Origin: Labrenzia sp. OB1
GTDB lineage: Bacteria; Pseudomonadota; Alphaproteobacteria; Rhizobiales; Stappiaceae
NCBI RefSeq assembly: GCF_001624695.1
Contig: NZ_JSEP01000009.1
Coordinates: 124,001 to 188,000, forward strand
DNA length: 64,000 bases
Reading direction: 5' to 3'
The notes beneath the pieces were generated by a model, which was given only the letters and a program-made list of their open reading frames with translations, searched no databases and was not told the DNA's origin. The position numbers were made by a program, and so were the translations under genes. Shown here one piece after another: positions 55,450 to 64,000 of this stretch; within the stretch, counting starts at the first letter, position 1; the number at the start of each line of letters is the position of its first letter.

Positions 55450-55701
55450 TCAGCCACCCGTCATCGGTGGGAAGAAGGCGACCTCTCTTGCGTCGCCGAG
55501 ATCGGTGTCAGCTTCCACGTGCAACTGGTCGAGCGCCACCCGGATCGCGTCCTCCTCCTCAAAGGCGGCCGCGTGGTTATCGTCCAGCGTTTTCAGATGT
55601 GAAATCAGGTCCGCGACGGTTTTCACACCTCCGGGAACCTCAATCGTTTCTTCCTCGACGCCGACCCGTTCGCGGACCCAGGCGAAATAACGAATGTTCA
55701 T
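55450..55701 (-). CDS. moaD: Molybdopterin synthase sulfur-carrier subunit
   Basis: 83 residues, ubiquitin-like fold ending in the needed Gly-Gly (PPMTGG). RYFAWVRERVGVEEETIEVP is typical MoaD. It carries sulfur as a C-terminal thiocarboxylate to MoaE. A small stem-loop (TTCCCC-GTCA-GGGGAA, 55770-55785) lies in the 160-bp gap from pgsA; I cannot tell whether it is regulatory. Confidence 0.94.
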   Translation of the reverse strand: MNIRYFAWVRERVGVEEETIEVPGGVKTVADLISHLKTLDDNHAAAFEEEDAIRVALDQLHVEADTDLGDAREVAFFPPMTGG

Positions 55702-55861
55702 GAGAGCCTCGATAATGTGCCGGCCTGCGTCGAAGTGCGCAAACCGGATCAGGGCGAGCTTAACTTGAGTTCCCCGTCAGGGGAAGTCCGGCGGACCGGC
55801 TCATCAAGGTGCCGGCCGGGAGGGTTTCTCCGGGCCGATCCGGCTCCTGCCGTCCGGATCT

Positions 55862-56434
55862 CTATTCCTTGATGAGGTGGCCGATACCGGCGCGGAAGTA
55901 GTCGTATCCCGTATATAGTGTGAGTATGGCGGCAAGCCAGAGGGCGGTGAGGCCGGCCAGGGTGGTGCCTGGCAGAATTGTGTCGCCCGCAGGTCCCGCC
56001 AACAGGAAAGCGACGGCGATCAACTGGACCGTCGTCTTCCATTTCGCAAGTTTGGTGACCGGCACGCTGACCTGGAGTTCTGCCAGAAACTCCCTTAGCC
56101 CGGAGACCAGGATTTCGCGGCACAGGATGATGATCGCGGCGATCATCGACCAGCCGCCGATGGTGCCGTCGCCGGCCAGCACAAGCAGGCAGACCGAGAC
56201 CAGAAGTTTGTCGGCGATCGGGTCCAGCATGCGTCCCAGAGCGGATTGCTGCTGCCAGGCGCGGGCGAGATAGCCGTCGAAAAAGTCGGTGACGGCGGCA
56301 AGAATGAATATGCCGAGGGCGATCCAGCGCGGTGTGTTGCCTTCAAAATAGAAACAGGCGGTCACTGCCGGAACCGCCAGTATGCGCCCATAAGTCAGAA
56401 GATTGGGCAGGCTGAGTACGATATTGCGTTTCAT
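55862..56434 (-). CDS. pgsA: CDP-diacylglycerol-glycerol-3-phosphate 3-phosphatidyltransferase
   Basis: 190 residues, about four to five membrane helices. The CDP-alcohol phosphatidyltransferase motif is DFFDGYLARAWQQQSALGRMLDPIADK, the D-G-x2-A-R-x8-G-x3-D-x3-D pattern. It makes phosphatidylglycerophosphate for phosphatidylglycerol and cardiolipin. It lies upstream of moaD-moaE. Confidence 0.94.
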   Translation of the reverse strand: MKRNIVLSLPNLLTYGRILAVPAVTACFYFEGNTPRWIALGIFILAAVTDFFDGYLARAWQQQSALGRMLDPIADKLLVSVCLLVLAGDGTIGGWSMIAAIIILCREILVSGLREFLAELQVSVPVTKLAKWKTTVQLIAVAFLLAGPAGDTILPGTTLAGLTALWLAAILTLYTGYDYFRAGIGHLIKE

Positions 56435-56547
56435 GTCGGCTTTCGGATTTCAGGCAGGAGTGCCGGAGCCCGATTGGCCCGGGCTGCAGAACTTTGCCCT
56501 CAAAGACTTTCACGCAGCGGTATTACGCGCGCATCCAGGTGTACCGG

Positions 56548-56850
56548 TCAATCGAATATGCCATCGCCCAGCTGGTCGATCATCATCTTCGCCTTGCGGA
56601 TCATCTCGTTTGTCGCGCCCTGTTCGTCCGGCAGGGTATCGGCACGGATGAATGTGTGGGTCTTCAGCGTATCACCGAATTGCTTTTCGATCCGTCCGGC
56701 CACCAGCCATTGACCGTTTGAAAGCTGCGGTTCCGCGATGATCTGGAATTCGTCATAGACGACCGTCGTGCTCTTCGAGGCGGCTTTTTTACCTTCGCCT
56801 GACGAGCCGAAGAGCGATTTGAACATCTTGCCGAGCATTCTGTCACCCAT
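56548..56850 (-). CDS. HlyU family protein
   Basis: 100 residues. YDEFQIIAEPQLSNGQWLVAGRIEKQFG and HTFIRADTLPDEQGATNEMIRKAKMMIDQLG match the HlyU family. The N-terminal part is basic and Ser/Lys-rich. Despite the name, members lack a visible DNA-binding motif and their role is not settled. A Met at residue 5 is another possible start. It is between pgsA and mscL on the same strand. Confidence 0.85.
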   Translation of the reverse strand: MGDRMLGKMFKSLFGSSGEGKKAASKSTTVVYDEFQIIAEPQLSNGQWLVAGRIEKQFGDTLKTHTFIRADTLPDEQGATNEMIRKAKMMIDQLGDGIFD

Positions 56851-56981
56851 TGCTGATCCGTTTGCCCCTTTTACGGGGGCGGGCGCGGAGCTTCAAGCCA
56901 AGAGTTGCAAAGGCGGAGAGGGAATGTGGCCGATGGCAGCGGTGCGGCGCGGTATCGCCGCCGCACCGGACCCATGCCGCG

Positions 56982-57428
56982 TTACTGTGCGGGATCCGCA
57001 CCGCCGCGAAGCTGATTGCGGATATCGATGAGGACATCCAGTTCGGACGGGCCGGATTCGGCTTCCGGCTCCACATCGTCCGGCTTTTCCGCCGCCGCCT
57101 TGATCTTGTTGACAGCTTTCACGAGCATGAACACAACATAGGCGATGATCAGGAAATTGATGCATGCCGTGAGAAATGCCCCATAGGCGAAGACCGCGGC
57201 ACCGCTCTCCCGAGCGGCCTCAAGACCGGCACCGGCCGGCACGTCCCCGGCCAAAACAATATACATCGACGTGAAGTCGATCCCGCCGAGCACAAGCCCG
57301 ATGAGCGGATTGATGAGATCTGTGACCAGGCTTGAGACAATTGCCGTGAAAGCCGCACCGATGATGATGCCGACGGCAAGGTCCATAACGTTGCCCTTGG
57401 CGATAAAGTCGCGAAATTCCTTGATCAT
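56982..57428 (-). CDS. mscL: Large-conductance mechanosensitive channel
   Basis: 148 residues from the ATG at 57428. [30 protein letters not shown] is the MscL N-helix and first membrane helix; a second helix lies near 80-105 and a charged C-terminal bundle follows. The longer frame from 57587 has no family support. It opens under membrane tension during hypo-osmotic shock. A strong hairpin lies about 25 bases before the start codon. Confidence 0.95.
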   Translation of the reverse strand: MIKEFRDFIAKGNVMDLAVGIIIGAAFTAIVSSLVTDLINPLIGLVLGGIDFTSMYIVLAGDVPAGAGLEAARESGAAVFAYGAFLTACINFLIIAYVVFMLVKAVNKIKAAAEKPDDVEPEAESGPSELDVLIDIRNQLRGGADPAQ

Positions 57429-57451
57429 GTGGTGTCCCCAACCTTCCCTAT

Positions 57452-57494
57452 AAACCCGGTCACTCAATCGAGACATGAGTGACCGGGGTTTTTT
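57452..57494 (+). terminator. Strong hairpin in the mscL leader, T-run on the plus strand
   Basis: AAACCCGGTCACTCA at 57452-57466 pairs with TGAGTGACCGGGGTTT from 57476 (15 bp with one bulged G), and six Ts follow at 57489-57494 on the plus strand. No plus-strand gene ends here. On the minus strand it would lie in the mscL 5' leader. Confidence 0.6.
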
Positions 57495-57736
57495 GTGTGA
57501 CATTTCGGCCGGAAATCTAACACATTCCGAAACTGTAAAAAGATTGCCTGTTTTTCCAATGTCTTGATGAGATACAGCCGTCATCAATCCGGTGTTTTCC
57601 CTATCTGCCGGTCGCCGGATCGCAGCCGGATTCCCACCGATGGAGCATAATTCGGGACGGGTGCGGAAAAAAGCGCGTGATCGGGACGGTGCGGGCCGGT
57701 ATCAAGTGGCATTCCCCTCCCGCAAGGTCAGAAAAC

Positions 57737-58798
57737 ATGAGCAGATTCTGGAGTCCGATCGTCGAAAAACTTGTGCCCTACACGCCCGGTGAACAACCCG
57801 GGCAAAGGACTGTCATCAAGCTCAACACCAACGAGAATCCCTATGGTCCGTCTCCGCTGGCCCTGCAGGCCATTCAAGCCGCGACCGGAGAAGGTCTGAG
57901 GCTCTATCCGGATCCCGTTGCCTCGGAGCTGCGTGACGCGATCGCAGGTTCATTCTCTCTGGATGTCGATCACATTCATGCGGGTAACGGCTCAGACGAG
58001 GTTCTGGCTCAGGCGTTCAACGCCTTCTTCACCGGCAAGGATGCGGTTGTCTTTCCGGATATCACCTACAGCTTCTACAGGACGTACTGCGAGCTCTATT
58101 CGATACAGGCAGAGAAGATTCCGCTCGATTCAGCGTTTCGGTGCGACCCGAAGAACTATCGAGGCCCGTGCGGAGGGGTCGTGATCGCCAATCCGAATGC
58201 ACCGACAGGTATCGCCATGCCGCTCGAGGGTATTGTCCAGATTCTGCAGCAGAACCCGGATGTCGTCGTGATCGTCGATGAAGCCTATGTGGATTTCGGG
58301 GCCGAGAGTGCGGCATCGCTGGTGCCGGATTTTGAAAACCTGCTGGTCGTGCAGACCTTTTCCAAGTCCCGAAGCCTCGCCGGCCTGCGTGTCGGTTTCG
58401 CCATCGGGCAGCCACATCTGATCGAGGCGCTGCAGCGGGTCAAGGACAGTTTCAATTCCTATCCGCTCGGACGCCTGTCGCTTGCCGGAGCCGTTGCCGC
58501 ATGGATGGACCGCGAATGGTTCGACAGGACCCGGCATCTCGTCATGGCGGACAGGGAAAAGACTGTGACGGCTCTTGAGGAACAGGGCTTCGATGTTCTG
58601 CCGTCTTCCGCGAATTTCCTGTTCGCGTCGCATGAGAAGGTTTCCGCCGAAAAGCTGCTCAGGGATCTTCGCGCGCGCGGTATTCTGGTCCGGCATTTCG
58701 CCAGGGAGCGCATCGGTAACCACCTGAGAATTTCCATCGGAACGAGCGAAGAATGCGCAGCGCTGCTGGCAGCAACAGCGAGCATCATCCGGGAATAG
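57737..58798 (+). CDS. hisC: Histidinol-phosphate aminotransferase (HisC-type)
   Basis: 353 residues from the ATG at 57737; a longer frame from 57677 is unlikely. KLNTNENPYGPSP, NPNAPTG and the PLP Lys in TFSKSRSLAGLRVGFA (Lys210) are typical of class II aminotransferases. Histidinol-phosphate is the likeliest substrate, but aromatic amino acids are possible because no other his gene is near. It is divergent from mscL. Confidence 0.87.
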   Translation: MSRFWSPIVEKLVPYTPGEQPGQRTVIKLNTNENPYGPSPLALQAIQAATGEGLRLYPDPVASELRDAIAGSFSLDVDHIHAGNGSDEVLAQAFNAFFTGKDAVVFPDITYSFYRTYCELYSIQAEKIPLDSAFRCDPKNYRGPCGGVVIANPNAPTGIAMPLEGIVQILQQNPDVVVIVDEAYVDFGAESAASLVPDFENLLVVQTFSKSRSLAGLRVGFAIGQPHLIEALQRVKDSFNSYPLGRLSLAGAVAAWMDREWFDRTRHLVMADREKTVTALEEQGFDVLPSSANFLFASHEKVSAEKLLRDLRARGILVRHFARERIGNHLRISIGTSEECAALLAATASIIRE

Positions 58799-58863
58799 AC
58801 AGAAGCTTTCCGGGGAGGTGACTTTCGGACATCGCGCAGGCCGGTGGGCGAACAGTGTTCGTT

Positions 58864-59442
58864 CTAGCCGAGTTCCCGCCGGGTCCAGTGGTTGCGGCAC
58901 AGCGAGACGTAGGTTTCGTTGCCGCCGATGACCACCTGGTCTCCTTCTTCGAGGATCTTGCAGTCGCTGCCCAGCCGGGCGGTCATGGTGGCCTTGCGGC
59001 CGCACCAGCAGATGGACTTGATTTCCTTCAGATTGTCGGCAAGCGCCAGCAGGGCGGCGCTGCCGGGAAAGAGCCTGCCCTGGAAATCGGTGCGCAGACC
59101 GAAACACATCACCGGAATGCGGAGCTTGTCGGCGACCTGCGCCAGTTGCCAGACCTGATCGGCAGTCAGGAACTGGGCTTCATCGACGAGCACGGCATCG
59201 ACCGGACTGGATTCATGTGCCTTTGACACATGTTCGAGAACATCGTCCGCGGAGGAGAATATTTCAGCGTCGGCGGAAAGCCCGATCCGGGAAGCGATCC
59301 TGCCCTTGCCGGCCCGGTCGTCGAACGCCGCAATGAGCAGAAGCGCGTTCATGCCCCGCTCCTCGTAGTTATAGGCAGCCTGCAGAAGCGTCGTCGATTT
59401 GCCGGCATTCATCGAGGAGTAGTTGAAATAGAGCTTGGCCAT
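58864..59442 (-). CDS. tdk: Thymidine kinase (type II)
   Basis: 192 residues. P-loop YSSMNAGKSTTLL (8-20), VDEAQFLTADQVWQL with the Walker-B-like Asp, and the zinc-binding ICWCGRKATMTAR and SLCRNHW. It salvages thymidine to dTMP. It is encoded alone between hisC and the EEP gene. Confidence 0.95.
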   Translation of the reverse strand: MAKLYFNYSSMNAGKSTTLLQAAYNYEERGMNALLLIAAFDDRAGKGRIASRIGLSADAEIFSSADDVLEHVSKAHESSPVDAVLVDEAQFLTADQVWQLAQVADKLRIPVMCFGLRTDFQGRLFPGSAALLALADNLKEIKSICWCGRKATMTARLGSDCKILEEGDQVVIGGNETYVSLCRNHWTRRELG

Positions 59443-59535
59443 GTGTTCTGAAAAGGAATCGGTTGAGGAGGCTGCAGTGTTCCCAATCGGGTCCCCTGCC
59501 TCAAACAGCCTCAGGTTGAAATCACAGGCAATCGA

Positions 59536-60642
59536 TCATTTGGCGCCGGGATTTGCAAGGCCAAGCTCGACAATCAACGGCAGATGGTCAGATCCGATAT
59601 CTGGGCCGGTCGACACGCTGATCACCTGCAGGTCATTGGTAACCGCGAACTGGTCGACAGGTGCGCCCAGAATCCAGTGCAGGCGGTAGTCGAAGAAGAA
59701 CCGTGTCGTTTGCGGCCAGCGGCCCGGATAGGCGGTTTTCAGATCGTTTTCGCTCAGGACCTGTTGAAACCGGGCGGACCAGGGGGAACTGTTCCAGTCG
59801 CCGATGGCCAGGACCGGGCCGTCCTTTTCAGCTTTCAGCCCGGCGATGATCCCGTCGGCGGCGTCGAAATAGCGGCGTTTGTTCCGCCAGCGGGGTTCCG
59901 TGCGGGGACTGTCCGGATGAAGGGCCAGCAGATGCAGCGGCCCGGCATCTGTCTCCAGAGTCAGCGACAGCAGTTCCCGATCGGCGTTGTAGTAGACATC
60001 GGCGCCGGGAGGCAGATCGCCCTCAACGACTGTCGACATTTTCCGCCGGACGGGAAAGCGGGAATAGGCGACAAGGCCGCCCAGTTCACCGACCGTCAGA
60101 TATTGCGGGAAGCCATGTTCGCCCGCGCTGCCGACGGGCAGGCCGAGACGCTGCCAGCGCCGTTCCTGGAGCCCCCAAAGGGTCTCCTGCAGAACAACAA
60201 CGTCGGGCATTTCCTTCTCGAGAAAGGCCTGCAAAGTCCTGTCACCCAGAAACAGGTGCTCGATATTGATCGAGATAACCTTCACGGGAAGGCCTCCGGC
60301 CCGAAGCGGAGCGGGTTCGACCGTATTGTCCAATGTGCGGGCGCCTGTAAGCCCCGCAAGGCCGATGAGCGCTACGACGGCCAGAAACCAGACCGTTCTA
60401 TAAAACAGGGCGAACCGGTGCCGCACGAAGAACCCCAGCGCGCCTCCCGCACACCCCAGCAGCCCGGCCGCGAGAAACTGTCTCAGAAAGAAGCTCATGT
60501 TGTCCGCGAGCCAGACATCGGGCGCTGCGAAGTTGGCGAGTCCTAGCGCGCAGACCGCAAGAGCGCCGAGGCAACCGCACCAGCCAATCAGCGAGAGCAG
60601 CGACCTGATCAATGATCTCGACTTCGAATTGTTTTTGAGCAT
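59536..60642 (-). CDS. Endonuclease/exonuclease/phosphatase family protein with membrane helices
   Basis: 368 residues. Three N-terminal membrane helices (about 12-100) precede the EEP domain: VISINIEHLF, VVVLQETLWGLQERRW (the catalytic Glu), AIGDWNSSPWSARFQ and GSDHLPLIVELGL. The motifs fit a phosphodiesterase or nuclease fold on the periplasmic or cytosolic side. The substrate is unknown. Confidence 0.85.
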   Translation of the reverse strand: MLKNNSKSRSLIRSLLSLIGWCGCLGALAVCALGLANFAAPDVWLADNMSFFLRQFLAAGLLGCAGGALGFFVRHRFALFYRTVWFLAVVALIGLAGLTGARTLDNTVEPAPLRAGGLPVKVISINIEHLFLGDRTLQAFLEKEMPDVVVLQETLWGLQERRWQRLGLPVGSAGEHGFPQYLTVGELGGLVAYSRFPVRRKMSTVVEGDLPPGADVYYNADRELLSLTLETDAGPLHLLALHPDSPRTEPRWRNKRRYFDAADGIIAGLKAEKDGPVLAIGDWNSSPWSARFQQVLSENDLKTAYPGRWPQTTRFFFDYRLHWILGAPVDQFAVTNDLQVISVSTGPDIGSDHLPLIVELGLANPGAK

Positions 60643-60724
60643 CTTGAACCGATCGTGTCCGGTTGGTGTGGGCTTGCGCTATCGGGCTTCCGCCGCACGT
60701 GGCCATTGGAGCAGGTTGAAACAC

Positions 60725-62707
60725 CTACTCGTGGAAATGGTCATAGACCAGTTTGGCGATGGCTTCGGAAATGCCCGGTACGGCGGCCAGATCGTCGACA
60801 CCTGCCTTGGAGACGGCTTTGGCGGTACCGAAATGGCGCAGAAGGGCCTTTTTGCGTGTCGGGCCGACGCCGGCAATCTCATCCAGCGGGTTTCTGGTGA
60901 TGTCCTTCTTGCGGCGAGCGCGGTGGCTGCCGATGGCGAAACGGTGGGCCTCGTCGCGCAGGCGCTGGACGAAATAGAGCACAGGATCGCGCGCCGGAAG
61001 CATGAAGGACTGGCGTCCGGGCATGAAGAACTTTTCCCGGCCCGCATCGCGGTCAGGTCCCTTGGCGATGCCGACAAGGGGCACATCGGTGATGCCGAGG
61101 CTTTCCAGCGTCTCTCGCGCGGCGGTCAATTGTCCCTGTCCGCCGTCGATCAGAAGCAGGTCCGGCCAGGCCGGCATATCACTTGCCGCGGAAGTCGTCT
61201 CCGTATCGTCCTGATTTTCCTGATGGGCGGCGTCTTCGGCGACAGGCGATGTCTCCCGGGCGTGTTCCTTGAGCAGGCGGGAAAAGCGGCGGCTCAGAAC
61301 CTCGCGCATCATGCCGTAGTCGTCGCCGGGGACAAGGTCCTCGGACTTGATGTTGAACTTGCGGTACTGGCCCTTGGTGAAGCCTTCCATGCCCGCGACG
61401 ATCATGCCCCCGACAGCGTTGGTTCCCATGATGTGGGAATTGTCATAGACCTCGATGCGCCGTGGCACGATCTCAAGACCGAACGCTTCCGCAACGCCCT
61501 TCAGGAGACGCGCCTGGCTGGAGGTTTCTGCAAGACGCCGCCCGAGCGCCTCGCGCGCATTGGTCAGGGCGTGGTCGACAAGCTCTTTCTTTTCGCCCCG
61601 CTTGGGCTTCGCGATCTCGATTTTCCTGCCCGAGCGTTCGCTCAGGGCTTCGGCGAGCAACTCCTGCTCGGCAAGCTCGTGGGACAGGAGGATCTGTTTC
61701 GGGGCGGGCTTGTCGTCATAGAACTGGGCGAGAAAACTCTCCAGAATGTCGGCTTCCTCAAAGGATTTGTCGGCTTTGGGGAAATAGGCCCGGTTGCCCC
61801 AGTTCTGGCCGGTGCGGAAGAAGAACACCTGAACACACGTCTGTCCGCCGTCCTGATGGATGGCAAAGACGTCCGCTTCCTCCACCGTCTGCGGATTGAT
61901 GCCCTGATGAGCCTGAACGTGCGAAAGCGCGGAGAGGCGGTCGCGGTAAATCGCGGCGCGCTCGAACTCCAGATCCGCGGAGGCGGCTTCCATCTGTTTG
62001 GCGAGCTGGGTCTTGATCAACTGGCTGCGTCCGGACAGGAAGGCCTTGGCTTCCGAGACCAGGCCCACATAGTCCTGCGGATCGATTTCCCTTGTGCAGG
62101 GGGCTGCGCAACGCTTGATCTGATACTGCAGACAGGGACGGGTCCGGTTCTCGTAGTAGCTGTCCGAGCAGGTGCGGATCAGAAAGGCTTTCTGCAGGGC
62201 GTTGATCGTGCGGTCGACCGCTCCGGCGGAGGCGAACGGGCCGAAATACTCGCCCTTGCGTTTGCGTGCGCCCCGGTGTTTGACGATGGCGGGCGCTTCA
62301 TGATCGCCGGTCACCAGGATATAGGGAAAGGACTTGTCGTCCCGCAGCAGAACGTTGAAGCGCGGGCGCAGGCGCTTGATCAGATTGGCTTCCAGAAGCA
62401 GGGCTTCCGGTTCCGTTCTTGTGACGACGAATTCCATCGCAGCCGTCGCCATGATCATGCGCATGATCCGGTTCGACTGGCCCTGCAGCCGCGTATAGCT
62501 GATGACCCGCTTCTTCAGGCTGCGTGCCTTGCCGACGTAAAGGACTTCGCCCTTGTCATCCAGCATCCGGTAGACACCCGGACCATTGGGCAGGCGTTTC
62601 ACCTCGTCGGCGATTACCTCGACGCCCTTTTTCACGGGGGCGGCGTCTTCGCTGGCCGGGCTTTCTGCCGGATTTTGAGAATCAGACGTTTCCTGCATGC
62701 CTGACAT
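60725..62707 (-). CDS. uvrC: Excinuclease ABC subunit C
   Basis: 660 residues. The GIY-YIG nuclease is at about 40-130 ([20 protein letters not shown]), UVR domain near 245 ([16 protein letters not shown]), the RNase H-like nuclease ([18 protein letters not shown]) and a C-terminal HhH ([15 protein letters not shown]). It makes both incisions in UvrABC repair. Large plus-strand frames opposite it are shadows. Confidence 0.97.
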   Translation of the reverse strand: MSGMQETSDSQNPAESPASEDAAPVKKGVEVIADEVKRLPNGPGVYRMLDDKGEVLYVGKARSLKKRVISYTRLQGQSNRIMRMIMATAAMEFVVTRTEPEALLLEANLIKRLRPRFNVLLRDDKSFPYILVTGDHEAPAIVKHRGARKRKGEYFGPFASAGAVDRTINALQKAFLIRTCSDSYYENRTRPCLQYQIKRCAAPCTREIDPQDYVGLVSEAKAFLSGRSQLIKTQLAKQMEAASADLEFERAAIYRDRLSALSHVQAHQGINPQTVEEADVFAIHQDGGQTCVQVFFFRTGQNWGNRAYFPKADKSFEEADILESFLAQFYDDKPAPKQILLSHELAEQELLAEALSERSGRKIEIAKPKRGEKKELVDHALTNAREALGRRLAETSSQARLLKGVAEAFGLEIVPRRIEVYDNSHIMGTNAVGGMIVAGMEGFTKGQYRKFNIKSEDLVPGDDYGMMREVLSRRFSRLLKEHARETSPVAEDAAHQENQDDTETTSAASDMPAWPDLLLIDGGQGQLTAARETLESLGITDVPLVGIAKGPDRDAGREKFFMPGRQSFMLPARDPVLYFVQRLRDEAHRFAIGSHRARRKKDITRNPLDEIAGVGPTRKKALLRHFGTAKAVSKAGVDDLAAVPGISEAIAKLVYDHFHE

Positions 62708-62757
62708 TTAAGCGCGGAATGCCATTTGGGAAAGAGGCGGCCGCGGGCGAAGCCAGA

Positions 62758-63771
62758 TCAGCTGACATGTCCAAGAAAATAAACGGCAGCCAGGTAGAGG
62801 CAGTAGGCCACTGTCATCGCCAGGCCGGAGAGCTTGTTGAGGCATATCCGGAATCCTGCAAAGGCGGTCAACAGCAGCGCGCAGGCGAGCATCACCCAGA
62901 CGTCGAAATTCAGCACTTCGGCGGGAACGTCTATCGGGACGACGACGGCCGTGATGCCGATGATCGCCAGCAGATTGAAGATATTGGAGCCGATGACGTT
63001 GCCGATCGCCACCGCGCCGTGCTGGCGGATGGCGGCCATGACGGTTGTTGCCAGTTCCGGCAGCGAGGTGCCGAGGGCGATGACGGTCAGGCCGATCACG
63101 GCTTCGCTCACGCCCCACGCCGTCGCGATCGACGTTGCGCCCGTAATAGTGAAATGCGCGCCAAGGGGCAGGCCGACAAGGCCAAGGAGAACATAGGCAA
63201 GTGCGATCCAGATTGAATCCGGAACATCCTCGACATCTTCCAGGACATCGGACGCGTCAGGCTGTGCGTCCGCTACGGCGGCGCCCGCGGCGGCAGCGGC
63301 AATGGCCTTCTGTTCCTTGCGGTGTTTGCGGGCGGTCATGGTTGAGGCGGTCAGAAAGACGCCGAGCAGCGCCAGCAGAACCAGACCCGCCGGCAGTCCG
63401 ATGGGCGTGAAGAAACACAGGGCGATGAACACCATCGTCACCGCGACCATGAACACCGCGTTGCGGGTCGCGCCGTTCTCGCCACACGGTGTTGCCGCGA
63501 TCAGGGCGGGAAGGCCGAGGACCAGAAGGACATTGGCGATATTTGAACCGACGACATTGCCGATGGAGATACCACCGGCGCCTTCGAGAGCTGCTTTCAG
63601 GGAAATCACCAGTTCCGGAGCCGATGTGCCGAAGGCGACGATGGTCAGGCCAATGACCAGATTCGGAATTCCCAGCCTCTGCGCGATCCCGACAGACCCC
63701 CTGACCAAGACATCGCCGGCGATAATCAGAACAACCAATCCGCCTGCGAGGCTTACATAGTCAAAAAGCAT
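62758..63771 (-). CDS. Calcium/sodium antiporter (CaCA family, YrbG-like)
   Basis: 337 residues, about 10 helices, with the two alpha repeats GTSAPELVISLKAAL...GNVVGSNIANVLL and GTSLPELATTVMAAI...GNVIGSNIFNLLA. These carry the ion-binding Glu and Asn residues. A hydrophilic loop of about 50 residues (rich in Ala, Glu and Asp) separates the halves. It exchanges Ca2+ for Na+ or H+ across the inner membrane. It is downstream of uvrC's divergent side and stands alone. Confidence 0.93.
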   Translation of the reverse strand: MLFDYVSLAGGLVVLIIAGDVLVRGSVGIAQRLGIPNLVIGLTIVAFGTSAPELVISLKAALEGAGGISIGNVVGSNIANVLLVLGLPALIAATPCGENGATRNAVFMVAVTMVFIALCFFTPIGLPAGLVLLALLGVFLTASTMTARKHRKEQKAIAAAAAGAAVADAQPDASDVLEDVEDVPDSIWIALAYVLLGLVGLPLGAHFTITGATSIATAWGVSEAVIGLTVIALGTSLPELATTVMAAIRQHGAVAIGNVIGSNIFNLLAIIGITAVVVPIDVPAEVLNFDVWVMLACALLLTAFAGFRICLNKLSGLAMTVAYCLYLAAVYFLGHVS

Positions 63772-64000
63772 TTAGGAATTCCGGTACGGGTTTGGTGTGA
63801 GGCTGCTGCGGGAGGGAGCGCCAAACGGGTTGAGCGCCTTATACGCAATAGATTGGTATGGGGAAAGCCGGGGGCAAGGATCTTTATGTGCATCGATGTG
63901 GCAATTTTTTCCGGCCGGTTTCGCGATTTGCAATCACCTTAAGCTATTTTTCATCGTGCCAGAATGTCGCCGTCATTTGTCATCAAAACTCCCAAATCTC
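63772..64000. promoter_or_regulatory. Upstream region of the antiporter gene at the window end
   Basis: Short AT-rich stretch with no gene seen to the right edge. It probably holds the promoter of the antiporter gene on the minus strand. No further structure is recognised. Confidence 0.35.

Noticed and set aside
55702..55861. Possible molybdenum-cofactor riboswitch before moaD
   Set aside because: A short stem-loop is present, but I could not match the known conserved core, and moaD follows pgsA, so a simple intergenic hairpin is likelier.
60497..62704. 735-codon plus-strand open frame opposite uvrC
   Set aside because: uvrC on the other strand has every expected domain; this frame shows composition bias only and no recognisable motif.
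1..64000. tRNA, rRNA or CRISPR loci
   Set aside because: I looked through the gaps for T-loop motifs, rRNA stretches and regularly spaced repeats and saw none; the three 99-bp repeats are too long and irregularly spaced to be a CRISPR array.

Overview
The window is a chromosomal segment of an alphaproteobacterium. GC is high, genes are dense, and only short stretches lie between them. Gene content and order point to the Hyphomicrobiales (Rhizobiales), most likely a marine Stappiaceae-type organism such as Roseibium/Labrenzia. Reasons: petABC beside trmL-hemF, a petP/petR-like MarR plus OmpR pair, DUF1285-NudL-DUF6111-cca in a row, an HlyU-family protein near pgsA-moaD-moaE, and a stand-alone small-molecule methyltransferase that may be the DMSP-synthesis enzyme DsyB. 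This assignment comes from reading protein families, not from a database search. I see no rRNA, tRNA, CRISPR array, insertion sequence, prophage or clear pseudogene. Most of the window looks like core genome.

Layout. 0-5 kb: DUF58 (cut by the window edge) and MoxR on the minus strand, facing a plus-strand operon DUF1285-Nudix-DUF6111-cca. 5-15 kb: an HD-GYP protein, hemF and trmL, two paralogous ABC exporters around a DUF2177 protein, a PAS-GGDEF-EAL protein and a small membrane protein preceded by a structured leader. 15-18 kb: petABC (cytochrome bc1) ending in a clear terminator. 18-25 kb: a GlcG/HbpS-like protein, mtnP-apt-bluB (adenine salvage plus the lower ligand of B12), a GNAT acetyltransferase, the candidate DsyB behind a near-consensus promoter, two MaoC-fold genes, a small secreted protein and an SDR epimerase. 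25-34 kb: an SLC13 permease, then an FAH hydrolase facing a GntR regulator and its four-gene NitT/TauT-type ABC importer, then an MFS symporter. 34-37 kb: rplY-pth-ychF. 37-40 kb: an AT-rich stretch, a lone periplasmic sensor-like protein and a chemoreceptor. 40-46 kb: prs, a lipoprotein, an M24 peptidase, pgeF, a MidA-type methyltransferase and lgt. 46-49.6 kb: ubiK-like, YbjN, proC, TetR and csaA, with three copies of a 99-bp palindromic repeat. 49.6-54.9 kb: a histidine kinase/OmpR pair, MarR, an IlvE-type aminotransferase and a Bcr/CflA exporter. 55-64 kb: moaE-moaD-pgsA, HlyU, mscL, hisC, tdk, an EEP-family phosphatase/nuclease, uvrC and a Ca/Na antiporter.

How it fits together. Much of the window is housekeeping: respiration, tRNA and ribosome quality, nucleotide salvage, lipoprotein and phospholipid synthesis, and DNA repair. 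The accessory parts are small. They are the solute importer with its own regulator and paired operator-like palindromes, two cyclic-di-GMP proteins with partly degenerate domains, the methyltransferase unit at 21.4-22.6 kb, and several strong orphan hairpins (41.1, 57.47 and 35.9 kb). I did not find a single large undescribed system. The best leads are the 99-bp repeat family at 48-49.6 kb, the methyltransferase with its promoter, the operator pair at 28.2 kb, the lone periplasmic sensor protein at 37.1 kb, and the orphan plus-strand terminators.
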